Source: Anticarsia gemmatalis (Eukaryota; Arthropoda; Insecta; Lepidoptera; Erebidae). From it: DNA of 64,000 nucleotides. The translations under genes were made by a program, and so were the position numbers. Shown here one piece after another: positions 23,119 through 33,825 of this stretch. The notes below the pieces were generated by a model that saw nothing but the letters and a program-made list of their open reading frames with translations, had not been told where the DNA came from and did not search any database. The first letter of the stretch is position 1. Each line of letters begins with the position of its first letter. The DNA lies in the NCBI RefSeq assembly GCF_050436995.1, contig NC_134775.1, positions 9,029,124 to 9,093,123 of the forward strand, given 5' to 3'.

Positions 23119-23611
23119 ATTAGTTATCGATGTATGAAAGGTTTATTTTTGAAGATATATTAATTAAGTATATGTTATATGTATTAAACCACGAAAATAG
23201 TATATAAATTATTAACTATAAAGGATAATTTGTTTTACCCCAAGTTTTACCTATTTATCTGTCACTTAGTTACTTTTATTTATTTTAAACTTCATATACA
23301 TGTGTATATAGGCGGACTTAATGCCAAAGGCATTATCTACCAGTCTACCTTAGGGTGATGCAGAGATTGAAAGAAGTAGGTGTTTAAAAAAATAAAAATA
23401 AAGGACGTTAAGAACCAGGTTTACCAATAAAAAAAATAAGGTCATGTATGTACGTGTACTTAAATATAGATAGGTTTATACATACATAATGATTATCAAA
23501 TAAGAAATATTAAATACATATATATACCCATATACATAAATAAATAATAAAATAAACTATATACTGAATTATACAATATATATATTATCTATACTAATTA
23601 CTAATTACTTA
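23119..23611. other. non-coding, possible LINE 3' UTR scrap
   Basis: AT-rich sequence with no coding frame. At 23310-23350 the phrase GGCGGACTTAATGCC..AAGGCATTATCTACCAGTC resembles a 3' UTR motif frequent in lepidopteran LINEs. I give that low weight. Confidence 0.4.
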
Positions 23612-23995
23612 TCTATACTAATATTATAAAGCTGAAGAGTTTGTTTGTTTGTTTGATTGATTGTTTGTTTGTTTGTTTGTTTGTTTGTTTGAACGCGCTA
23701 ATCTCAGTAACTACTGGTCCGATTTGAAAAATTCTTTCAGTGTTAGATAGTCCATTTATCGAGGAAGGCTATACCCAACTAGCACACAAGCGCTATAACA
23801 AGCTGCACAATGGCCGGTTAAAGGATTTTTATAACGCCTTAGGCTCCTTAGTAAGAAGTATAGTGGTTCTATAAGCGGCTACAGATCTCTTGTAGCGTCA
23901 AATAGGCCCATTCTGTCCAGCTTATAGCTCGACATTGGATCTACAGTGGTCGTAAATAGTAATTATAATAGTACGTAGTATAGTAGTAATACAGG

Positions 23996-24152
23996 AGCGC
24001 TAAAATAAGATGAAGGTGGTATTATCGCGCTACAAGAGCTTTTTCGCAGCTTCGTGGCGCTTACCAGCTGTTGTACCGAGGTGGTTAGCGCCACGAGCGT
24101 TCGAAAAAGCTCTTGCAGCGCGATTATACCACCTTTACCTTATTTTAGCGCT
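23996..24152. repeat. 157-bp imperfect hairpin in the MITE
   Basis: The left arm begins AGCGCTAAAATAAGATGAAGG and includes GCTACAAGAGCTTTTTCG. The right arm is its near-perfect complement, ending CCTTATTTTAGCGCT. Arms of about 55-60 bases surround a roughly 40-base centre. A transcript would fold strongly. Confidence 0.85.
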
Positions 24153-24230
24153 ACTGTGTAACGGTTATAAATGCTAACGCTCTAAATTAGTAATATGGTC
24201 GGTTTATTATGGTGTAAACTAAATTTATTT

Positions 24231-24685
24231 CATTTCATTTCATTTCATTTCATTTCATTTCATTTCATTTCATTTCATTTCATTTCATTTCATTTCATTT
24301 CATTTCATTTCATTTCATTTCATTTCATTTCATTTCATTTCATTTCATTTCATTTCATTTCATTTCATTTCATTTCATTTCATTTCATTTCATTTCATTT
24401 CATTTCATTTCATTTCATTTCATTTCATTTCATTTCATTTCATTTCATTTCATTTCATTTCATTTCATTTCATTTCATTTCATTTCATTTCATTTCATTT
24501 CATTTCATTTCATTTCATTTCATTTCATTTCATTTCATTTCATTTCATTTCATTTCATTTCATTTCATTTCATTTCATTTCATTTCATTTCATTTCATTT
24601 CATTTCATTTCATTTCATTTCATTTCATTTCATTTCATTTCATTTCATTTCATTTTATTTTATTTTATTTTATTTTATTTTATTT
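24231..24685 (+). repeat. (TTTCA)~85 then (TTTTA)~6 microsatellite
   Basis: An uninterrupted run of CATTT units from 24231 to 24655 (85 units), followed by six TATTT units to 24685. It creates a spurious ORF of repeated FHFIS, which should not be annotated as protein. Confidence 0.97.
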
Positions 24686-25680
24686 ACAGTTTTATAAACA
24701 GTTGACAGACTGAACCACCACTGCACCTATGTAAATATATTATGATAATAATTTTAAGCTTTAGTATAAAGGTATATTACTCGGTTATAGCGCTTTAGGT
24801 GCTTAACATAATTCTGTAATCCCCATGGCTGTAAAAATGTTTCGAATGATACCTTATACATCTATTTGCCGTACAGAAGCCATATAAATATCTGATATAA
24901 CGCTCAAGGCGCTATTTAAGACCTACGCAACTCTTTTATAGATGAGTAATACACTAGCCCTAAAAAAATCTGTTGTAGAACCTAAGGCATTACAAAAAGC
25001 TTATTTACGCTCTTGAGCGCTATAAGCGCAACGCATAACTCCGTTTAAACTCCTTTATCTCCTAAAGTCCCCTTATACAGTTAACGGTGTTATAGAAGAT
25101 TCCATTAACTCAGTTATACTTCCCTAGGCTGTCTAGCGATGCAATTGCATGCTCATATATCACTATAAGTCATTAGTTTCCTACTAAACGGCTACTGTCC
25201 CGCCTAGCTGTTAAAGGGTTTTTTAAATAGCTAGTATACAACTTATAGAGAATTGTACAGCATTTGAACGACTCTTATGCAACTATCAGGCTGTATAACG
25301 ACTGTATAAGCAGCTTGTGTGCTAGTTGGGTAGGCTATATATCATTACGCTACGACTAATAGGATTGGAGTAGCAACGAGAAATGTTACAAAAACGGTGA
25401 GAATTATGACGCATTCTCTCTTATGTGACGCAAGCGAAGTTGCGCGGGTCAGCTAGTTAATAATAAATATACAAGGGTGCTTTGTGGGTAGTTACAAGGG
25501 TTGGTCACAAATAAATTGCTCCTAATAGTTTTATTTAATTTAAATATATATAATAGTTTATTTACAAAGTTTATGTTCTCAACTCTTAACTGAACACTCT
25601 ACGTCTACTACACACACACACGTCACTCTAAGTCCAAACGCACGGTTGCCAAGAAGTAAAGGAAAGGCCCTACTTATTGT

Positions 25681-25937
25681 TAACTAGCTGACCCGCGCAA
25701 CTTCGCTTGCGTCCCATAAGAGAATCATAATTTTCCCCGTTTTTGTAACATTTTTCACTGGTACTCTGCTCCTATTGGTCGTAGCGTGATGATATATAGC
25801 CTATAGCCTTCCTCGATAAATGGGCTATCTAACACTGAAAGAATTTTTCAAATCGGATCAGTAGTTCCCGAGATTAGCGCGTTCAAACAAACAAACAAAC
25901 AAACAAACTCTTCAGCTTTATAATATTAGTATAGATA
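25681..25937 (-). repeat. lepidopteran dispersed repeat, uninterrupted copy
   Basis: Begins TAACTAGCTGACCCGCGCAA and ends GCTTTATAATATTAGTATAG. Inverted relative to 23612-25460, with about 220 bases between them. Superfamily not assigned; it resembles widespread lepidopteran non-autonomous repeats with this CTAGCTGACCCGCGCAAC motif. Confidence 0.8.
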
Positions 25938-26027
25938 TTATAATCAGATTCCATATTGTTATATAATTAGTTTTTTGTTTTTAGCCGTTTTCTATATCAA
26001 GGTTCTTATTAATATATTTTACTTATA

Positions 26028-26105
26028 CTGGCTCGATTGCGTATTTGGTATTGGCCTTGCCTCGGGCGCTAAGAGTCGCGGGTTCGATTCCCACCCGGGA
26101 CAAAC
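26028..26105 (+). mobile_element. SINE head with tRNA-like promoter
   Basis: A tRNA-like stretch GGCTCGATTGCGTATTTGG ... GCGGGTTCGATTCCCACC with a B box GGTTCGATTCC at 26081-26091, followed by CGGGACAAACATTCGTGTGATG, a typical lepidopteran SINE body start. The 3' limit is unclear because hAT sequence begins soon after. Not a functional tRNA: no acceptor-stem pairing with a CCA-ready end. Confidence 0.6.
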
Positions 26106-26218
26106 ATTCGTGTGATGCCAACTTTTAACCTCCTTTTTCCCCCGTTTGTGCCTCCGATAAGTGATGTTGTCTGACATTTATTAAAACTTTATTATTTTAT
26201 TTTTAGATCGATATTAGT

Positions 26219-29200
26219 ATGGATCAAAGCAGTAAAGAAATTTCTTTAGAACAAGGACCAGTAGTAAGTGAAAGTCCCACAGGTGCAAATAAACCTGGGC
26301 CATCAACATCATTTGCACAATCAACTCCGAAACGTTCTTTAGTTGGCATGACAAGGGTAAAACAACCTCAGATCGATAACTTTATTTCGAGTATACAATC
26401 GTTCAAAACAGGAGGCCCTAATGAAGGTAAGATCACCAATGCACTCTTATATTTCATAGCTGTCGATAATTTACCATTAAACAGTACAGATAAAAAAGGA
26501 CTTCAGTACTTAATGAAATCTATATGTCCACATTATACTATGCCAGGAAGAAAAACAATTACTAAATTATTGGATGAAAAATATGATTGCGCAGCTAATA
26601 TTTTAAAAAATAAATTAAAAGAGGCAAAGAGTGTATGCTTGACCACAGACGTTTGGACAGACACCATGAATACAAGAGGTTATTTGGGATTAACGTGTCA
26701 TTATCTTGAAAATGATGAGTTGATTTCGATTATGATAGGTGTAAAGGAATTGGAAGACCGCCATACATCGGATTATTTAGCACTTATTATAAGAAACTTA
26801 TGCTTTGACTGGAACATTGAAGTTGACAAAATAGTTGCAATCGTTACTGACAATGGAGCTAACATAGTCAAAGCCGTCTATGATTTTGCTGGTAGAAAGA
26901 AACATTTACCGTGTTTTGCCCATACCCTGAATTTGGTCGTTGATAAAGCTATTAATGAAACTGCTGGCTTTGAGGCCCTAATTACAAAGGTAAAAAGTAT
27001 TGTCACTTACTTCAAGCAAAGTGTACATGCCAGCGATGAACTCAGAAAGTTACAAAAGGACAATGATTCAGACATTCAAAAATTAATTCAGGATGTGAGC
27101 ACCCGTTGGAATTCCACCTTTTATATGCTTGAAAGGTTTGTTCAACTCAGTGATATTGTAAGCACCATTTTATTACAGAACCCAAAAGCTCCTTCAATGC
27201 TTACCGGTGTCGAATTGGCAATTATAAAAGACGTTATAAATATTTTGAGACCGATCGAAAATGTTACAACTGAAGTATCAGGGCAACACTATGCAACATG
27301 TAGTATAATTATCCCGATGATTTATTACATGACAAAAGCAATAGAATCTACCAATAATAATGAGCCTAGTGATTTAGGTTCAGAATTTCAAGCCAAAGTG
27401 TTAATAGAAATAAAGAAGCGTTTCCAACATATCGAAAAAGTTCATATATTGGCAGTCAGTTCTGTTTTAGATCCTCGATTTAAAAAAAACTGTTTTAATG
27501 ATCCACAGTCATGTGCCAAAGCCTTAACTGAAAGAACAATGGCAAAAAAATCACTTATATTTTTTGAGCGTCTTCGAATCTCAATATTACCAATGTACTT
27601 TATTAATTATCGTATGAATTTCAGGAATATCATTTTTACCTCTAAAAGCGACATTTAATAGATTAAACAAAAAGTAAAAAATTGACTCTCCATTTCCTTA
27701 TCTAAGAATGATTCTCCATTTCCTTTAGATTAAAAATGTTGCCATTAGGTACTTTGTTGTTTATTAAGTAGATTTATGTTGTCTTTGTCTATTTAATTGT
27801 TTAAATAACTAAATAGTCTTCAACGTGAAATATATTGTTATGACAAATTATTAAAAACAGTTACTAATAAACTGAAAACTTCTCATTTATTTTGCTCATA
27901 CAAAGATATATTTACAGTCAACAGAGATATTTTAGTAGTATTATCTTTTTAAAGTATGGCAACTATATATTGTCTACTTCGGTTCGATTTGATTGTTTGT
28001 CGTTGACGTTTGGTGATTTTCGGCATTGACGTGTTGTTGTGTTTTTCGATTACTATTGCTTTTTCGTACCTATTTTCAAACAACTCTGACTTACTGAGGA
28101 TTTCTGCTCTATTTGTCAACCCTGCATCTCTAACGGATTTCGATTTGGATTGCATCTACATGACTTCTACTGATTCATCATGGACGTTTCCCTTGCTTTT
28201 TGGATTTTGTGAACTAGTATAATACTTCTTCAAGTATGGGAAGTCGTGTCAGACTGACTCGAATTCTGTGCGTGAATTGTAACATAGAATAGCTTCCGCT
28301 GATACCCTGCTTTAGAACAAAATACAAGAGTTGCCACATTGCTGATTAGCTGGGTTTATCCAATAACATATTTCACGAAAATAGGTTGTCCGGTGGATAG
28401 ACATACTCGTACAATAGGCTGCTGTGCTGACTTTAGTCTGGTACTTAGGATAGCCCAGGCATCAAGATAATGTACCAACTGAATTTTAAAATGACATGAT
28501 AATCAGAGATGTGTATGAAAGAAATAAATAATGTATAACCTTTTCATTTTTTATTTACCTTTGTTGTTACAACCAAGCTGATTTATACTATCTGATAACT
28601 TAAATACCCCATAAAACAGTTTGTTTTATAATATAACAGTCTAGTTGTAGGAACAATGACTCAATTAAAATATGCCGGAGTGAAGTTGGCTACAAATGGC
28701 AGCAGCTATCGGCTCTTTATCTCTTTATTAACGCAAAGAATTGGAAATGTAGACATAAGACCCAGAGGTTACCATACGGAAATCTCTGGGTACATATTAG
28801 TTTTGGGGCTATACCTGCTCGAAACGTTAAGGCAGTCAACTTCACTACGATGACGATAGTAATACAGGGTGTAATTGACAGCTAACGGTCAATTATAACA
28901 TTTTAATGAAGTGATGATGACATAACCTATAAAAATATAAACTCAAATTACTCAGGATCTCCGGCGCGCCTAATGAACATATTTATATATTTAGAGTCGG
29001 GAATTAATGCTGCATATTATAACATTTGTTTTATTTGAAGACGCAACATTTTAAAATTAGTGATTATGATGTATGAGATTTTGCCATTGTTCTTTCCGAT
29101 ATGTTGAAATTTGAAATGGAAACTACTCCTACGAGTACCGCCGATGTATCTGAATATACTCGTATTTCTGAAAAATGCAATGACATCTGGAAATTTCATA

Positions 29201-29520
29201 ACGAAATGGTGGCACAACAAGTTGAAGCAAACAGACCACAGGAAGGACTCCACATATATTTTAAACAGTATATGTCGGAGCCTTTGCTGGATAGAAAGTC
29301 GGATCCAATTAAATATTGGTCAGCGAGAAAAGTCGTTTGGGGAACACTAAGCGATATCGCATTACGTTACTTGTCCGTTGTAGGAACGTCTGTGCCCTCA
29401 GAACGACTTTTCTCGCTGGCCAACCATACTTTGAATGAGAGCCGTAATCGTATAGATCCAAAGAGGCTATCAAAATTAATCTTTTTACGTACACTTCCCT
29501 TTAAAGATTGGCCTATGTAA
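26219..29520 (+). pseudogene. hAT transposase (ZBED-like), split
   Basis: The N-terminal 1 kb (ATG 26219) reads TDVWTDTMNTRGYLGLTCHY, VDKIVAIVTDNGANIVKAV, CFAHTLNLVVDKAI and DVSTRWNSTFYMLERF, the catalytic RNase H-like blocks of hAT transposases, to SVLDPRFKK and KALTERTMAK. It is then interrupted (27548-29078). The C-terminal dimerisation domain returns at 29101-29520: IKYWSARKVVWGTLSDIALR, VGTSVPSERLFSLA and LNESRNRIDPKRLSKLIFLR. No BED zinc finger is visible; a T-rich acceptor-like sequence (TTTTATTTTTAG) precedes 26205, so an upstream exon may have been lost. Confidence 0.85.
27530..29096. repeat. interrupting segment flanked by inverted repeats
   Basis: GAAAGAACAATGGCAAAA at 27530-27547 recurs as its exact reverse complement at 29079-29096. 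Similarity continues inward for about 60 bases with gaps (AATCACT, GCGTCTTC, CAATGT blocks). The segment splits the hAT transposase. The repeat contains transposase coding sequence (TERTMAK), so it is either an inverted duplicate of the gene at the far junction or a foldback-type insertion. The 1.4 kb interior has no convincing gene. Confidence 0.65.
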
Positions 29521-29584
29521 ACAATTTTGTGTTTTTTTTTCCTAAATAAACTAAGTACATAGTTAAAAATACAACTTGTTTAAT

Positions 29585-29728
29585 TTTTTTTAAATACTTG
29601 ATACGATACTGGATCGATCCAAAAAATCGTATCAAATCTATTGGATCGATATTTGGATCGATACAATGAATTACGATCCATTGCGATCCAGAGTATCGAT
29701 ACAAAGTGCTTGGATCGAACATCCCTAC
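29585..29728 (+). repeat. hAT 3' subterminal repeats and terminus
   Basis: Multiple GGATCGAT / GATCCA motifs (TTGGATCGATATTTGGATCG and others) lead to CTTGGATCGAACATCCCTA at about 29710-29728. ATCCCTA at a right end is the complement of the TAGGGAT-type TIR of many hAT elements. No matching left TIR was found near 26 kb. Confidence 0.5.
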
Positions 29729-29730
29729 AT

Positions 29731-30118
29731 CTGTCACTGCCGTTCCTACCTTGTTACGTTTCGTTTTTCCTCTTGATTTATATATCTACGCCATAACTTC
29801 TTAAACAATTCTTTTATTTATTTACTTCCTTCTAATTTCCTATCTTAGTAGTTTTATTTATTATTTTTGTGCCTGAACTAGATTTTTATCTGTTATTTAT
29901 TTGTTTTTTCTTGTCATTTTGTACTTATATACATTTTTTTTTTACGTTTAGTTGTTACAGCCGGCAGATGGAGCAATAACGTTTCGTTATTGGTTTTAAA
30001 ATATTTTTATAGAATTAGGTTACATATTATTTTAATATTTTATTTATACTATTTTTACTTACATATTATTATTATTGTTATTAAAGCCTATTTATAGTTT
30101 ATTATTTTTTTTTATATT
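29731..30118 (+). other. T-rich non-coding leader
   Basis: No ORF. It lies between the hAT terminus and the first ATG of CR1-like LINE 1 and is probably the 5' UTR of that element. Confidence 0.4.
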
Positions 30119-33100
30119 ATGTCGCTACAAGATGTTAGTGTCGATAGTGATGATTATTTTTCCGCTGACAGTAATTCTAGTTATGTTAGTGTCCCTTCTC
30201 TCGCTGAAACATTATCGTCTCATTTCTCTGATGCTCTTAAGAATCTTAATGTTGTCCATATAAATGCCTAAAGTATTCCGGCCCATTTTCCAGATATGCT
30301 GACTAGCTTTGACTGTACAAACCTACACGCTATATTAGTCTCAGAGTCATGGCTTAAGCCGTGCTTAGCCTCCTCCGCATACTCACTCCCCGGTTATCAG
30401 CTCATCAGAAATGATCGGGCTGTGGGAAGTGGGGGTGGCGTTGCCATATACCTTAAAAATAACATCCCATTTTCCATTATTAGTTCGTCATCACATAACG
30501 ATGAGGGCGAACACCTTTTTCTAGAGATTGAACTGCTCCACTCGAAAATACTGCTCGGTGTATTTTACTGCCCCTCGTTTCGCATTGATTATTTCTCATC
30601 GTTTGAGATTCTTTTAGAAAACTTTACTCCAATGTACAGTCAGACTATAATCATGGGTGATTTCAACACTTGTCTCCTAAAAAACGATTCCCGCTCCACC
30701 ACACTCCAGTCTATAGTTCGATCCAACAACCTGTCTATCCCTCCTCTCAGTGCCATTCACCATTTTCCAAACTGCAACCCCTCCCTACTTGACCTCATTC
30801 TTGTCTCCTCCTTAAATCGTGTATCTAAACATGGCCAGTGCTCAGCTGATGCTTTCTCCTACCACGATTTACTTTTCCTATCCTATCGAATCCGACTACC
30901 TAAACCCAAACCGAAAACCCTTGTGCATCGCAATTTTCGTGACATGGATGTTGTAAAGCTTTGCGAGGATGCCGGCAATATTGATTGGAGCTCACTCCTC
31001 GACTCTGACTGTGTAGATGACAAAGTGGCTATAATGACAACAAAATTGACCGATCTTTACGACACTCACGCACCATTTCGTCAAATTAAAGTGAAACAGC
31101 TTCCGTCGCCTTGGCTTACTGACGACATCAAATTTCTGCTCCACAAAAAAGCTAAAGCCAAATCTAAATACAGATGTCGCCCCTCTCAAGCTAATAGAGA
31201 TAAATATAGCTATATAAATGTAGCTATTCGTAATCACTGCAGCAAGGTGTGTAGGAATGCACAACGCCGTCACATTCAAGAATCCGTTGAAAACGGAGAT
31301 CCAGCCAAGGTCTGGAAATTTCTTAAATCACTGGGGGTCGGCAAACCACAACAAAACCCTGTCCCTAATAATATTAATATGAACCTCTTAAATCAACACT
31401 TCTCTGCATTATCACATTTAGATAGTACCACGAAACGTAATACACTCAGTTATCTTTCTTCTTGTTCGACTCCTGATTGTTCTTCATTTGTTTTCAGTCA
31501 ATTCACTGCTTGTGGTGTTAAGAAGAGCATTTTGTCCATCACATCGAATGCGCAGGGAGCTGATTGTGTCAGCCGTAATATGATCCTTCCCATCCTTGAT
31601 GAAATACTTCCTATCATATGTCATATCCTCAACTTTTCCATCTCTAGCGGCATCTTTCCGTCCTTATGGAAGGATGCCCAAATTATCCCTATACCAAAAA
31701 ATCGTAACCCGTCTACTTTCTCTGAATATCGTCCCATATCCATACTTCCTTTCCTATCCAAAGTTCTTGAACGCCTTGTACATTTGCAACTCAGCACCTA
31801 TCTTTCTTCAAACCTACTCCTAAATCCTTTCCAATCGGGTTTCCGTCCTGGTCATAGTACTACTACGAGCTTGGTTCATATTACGGAGGACATCAGATCG
31901 GGTATGGAAGATGGCAAGCTTACGACCCTAGTCTTGCTAGATTTCAGTAGCGCTTACAATTAAATAAATAAATAAATATTTTTGGACAACTCACACACGG
32001 TCATTTGATTCCAAACTAAGCAGAGCTTGTACTATGGTAACCAAATAACTGATAAACATACTTATATACTTCTAAATATATACTTATATAGATAATTTGA
32101 CAACCAGGCTCAGAACAAATACTCGTGCTCATCATACAAAGATTTGTCCCGGGTAGGATTCGAACCCACCACACGCGGCGCTACGGTTGTTGCGGCGAGG
32201 TGACCGCTTAAACCACTGCGCCAAACGTGCAGTTGTGTTGATTTTGATGTTCTGCTGGGTATATTGTGTTCTCTTAACATATCTCCATCAGTGGTTGACT
32301 GGTTTCGTAGTTACCTGTATGGGCGCCGGCAATGTATTAACATTGAAAACAATGTCTCTGATTGGTACTCTGTATCCGCTGGCGTACCGCAGGGCGGCGT
32401 TTTATCTCCCTTACTTTTCGCAGTTTTTATCAATACTATATCCAATCGCATCACTTCTTCCTACCACCTCTATGCAGATGATCTACAAATATATTCTTCT
32501 GCTCCCGCGGATAGGTTGGCGGAAGCTGTGGAAACGATAAACAGTGATCTGGTTCATATTTGTGAATGGAGTAAGTCGTATGGTCTCAATGTCAACCCTC
32601 ACAAAACACAAGCCATTGCCATTGGTAGCCCCAGGATGCTCGCAAGAGTGGATTGGACTGTAGTCCCCACTGTGATCTTTGATGGCACAACCATCCCTTT
32701 TAGTGACCGAATCAAAAACCTGGGTCTATGTTTTGACAAGTGTCCTGGAGTCCTCAACTCCAGGAACTCAGCCGTAAAATATTTTGTTCGGCGGGGTCCT
32801 TGCGCAGGCTACGCAATTTTCCCCCTTATCAACACTAAAATTGCGCTTGTACAATCCCTTCTCTTCCCCATCCTTGATTATGCCGATGTCAGCTATCCCG
32901 ATCTAACCGAGGACCAACTTAATAAGCTTGAGCGCCTTCAAAATTTCTTTATCAGGTTCATATTTGGATTACGCAAATATGATCACGTCTCAGAGTATCG
33001 AAACAAGCTCAAGTGGTTACCAATACGTTCACGCCGGAATGCTCACATTCTCTACCTTCTGTACAATATCTTGTTCAATCCCTCGACTCCCTTCTATCTC

Positions 33101-33825
33101 AAACAACGTTTTGTTTTCCTACATGACACGCATTCAAGGTTTTTACGATCATCGGAGAATTTAAGACTTAAGATGCCTGTGCATTCCACTAAATTCTTAG
33201 ACAAGTCATTTACTGTGCAAGCTGTGCGGTTGTGGAATGCGCTGCCGCTATCCATTAGACGAGTACAGAGCTTGCCAATATTTAAAAATTGGGTGAAGGA
33301 ACACTACTTAACACTGCAAGACACTTTTTCTTGAATACCTCTCAACTTTCACTACTCTACGTTCTTTACTTTCCCATGACTGTCTTAATAAACTCCTCTT
33401 GCTATCTCTGTATGAATATAATTATATATTATATATTTACTTATTTATATATATTTTATATATTATATTTATTATATATTTGCTTATATATATATATTTT
33501 ATATATTATACTTATTATATATGTGCCTTTGTATTTATAGATGATGTCTATTTTATAAATACAATTTTTATTTGTTCTTTATTTTATATAACTTATATAA
33601 TTAGATTAATGTGACATGAAATGTACGCAGTACTACCTCTTTTTATCTCAACTTCTCTTTCCATCCTATGGTTGCCTGTAAGAGATTGCCTTGTGCGATA
33701 AGGCCGCCGATTGTGCATTGATATTGTATCTAGTCTAAGTTTATACTGCTTTTATTTATTTTTATATTTTCCTGGTACATTGTGTACAATAAAGAGAATT
33801 TATTATTATTATTATTATTATACAT
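30119..33825 (+). pseudogene. CR1/Jockey-like LINE copy 1, ORF2 broken
   Basis: ATG 30119 (MSLQDVSVDSDDYFSADSNS) leads into the endonuclease, broken at codon 51 by TAA 30269 where the other copies have Gln (HINAQS). Apurinic endonuclease blocks follow: LVSESWLKP, GYQLIRNDR, GGGVAIYL, LGVFYCPS, IMGDFNT. Reverse transcriptase: FSEYRPISILPFLSKVLERL, QSGFRPGHST and LLDFSSAYN, then a SINE at 31962-32230, then GVPQGGVLSPLLFAVFIN and YHLYADDLQIYS. A garbled patch lies at about 32740-32810. Stop near 33334, then an AT-rich 3' UTR ending in AATAAAGAG and a (TTA)n tail at 33805-33825. ORF1 is absent. Confidence 0.88.
31962..32230 (-). mobile_element. tRNA-derived SINE inside LINE copy 1
   Basis: On the minus strand: A-box TGGCGCAGTGG (about 32213-32223), B-box GGGTTCGAATCC (about 32154-32165), body GGGACAAATCTTTGTATGATG and an (AAAT)n tail at the left edge (31962-31985). 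The LINE protein continues across it (DFSSAYN to VDFDVLLG). Confidence 0.85.

Larger units (their letters stand above)
23774..25330. mobile_element. TA-target MITE carrying a long microsatellite
   Basis: The TIR CCCAACTAGCACACAAGC is perfectly inverted at the right end. TA is duplicated at 23772-23773 and 25331-25332. The uninterrupted copy at 25681-25937 shows the exact pre-insertion sequence (GGCTATAGGCTATATATC), proving a 2-bp duplication as in Tc1/mariner-type elements. No transposase. It holds a 157-bp hairpin, the TTTCA array, and many GCGCTATAA/TTATAGCGC motifs. Confidence 0.88.
23612..25460 (+). repeat. lepidopteran dispersed repeat, interrupted copy
   Basis: Runs from TCTATACTAATATTATAAAG, through a GTTTG-rich stretch, GAACGCGCTAATCTCAG and ATCGAGGAAGGCTA, to AAGTTGCGCGGGTCAGCTAG. 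A 1557-bp MITE splits it at 23774-25330. A full uninterrupted copy in the opposite orientation is at 25681-25937. Confidence 0.85.

Noticed and set aside
24195..24713. 172-codon ORF of repeated FHFIS
   Set aside because: It is only the TTTCA microsatellite read in frame; no start context or non-repeat domain.
23765..25339. AGGCTAT as a 7-bp target duplication of the MITE
   Set aside because: The uninterrupted copy at 25681-25937 already has GGCTATAGGCTAT. Only TA is duplicated.
32130..32230. Functional tRNA gene on the minus strand
   Set aside because: It is the head of a SINE with an AAAT tail inserted in a LINE.
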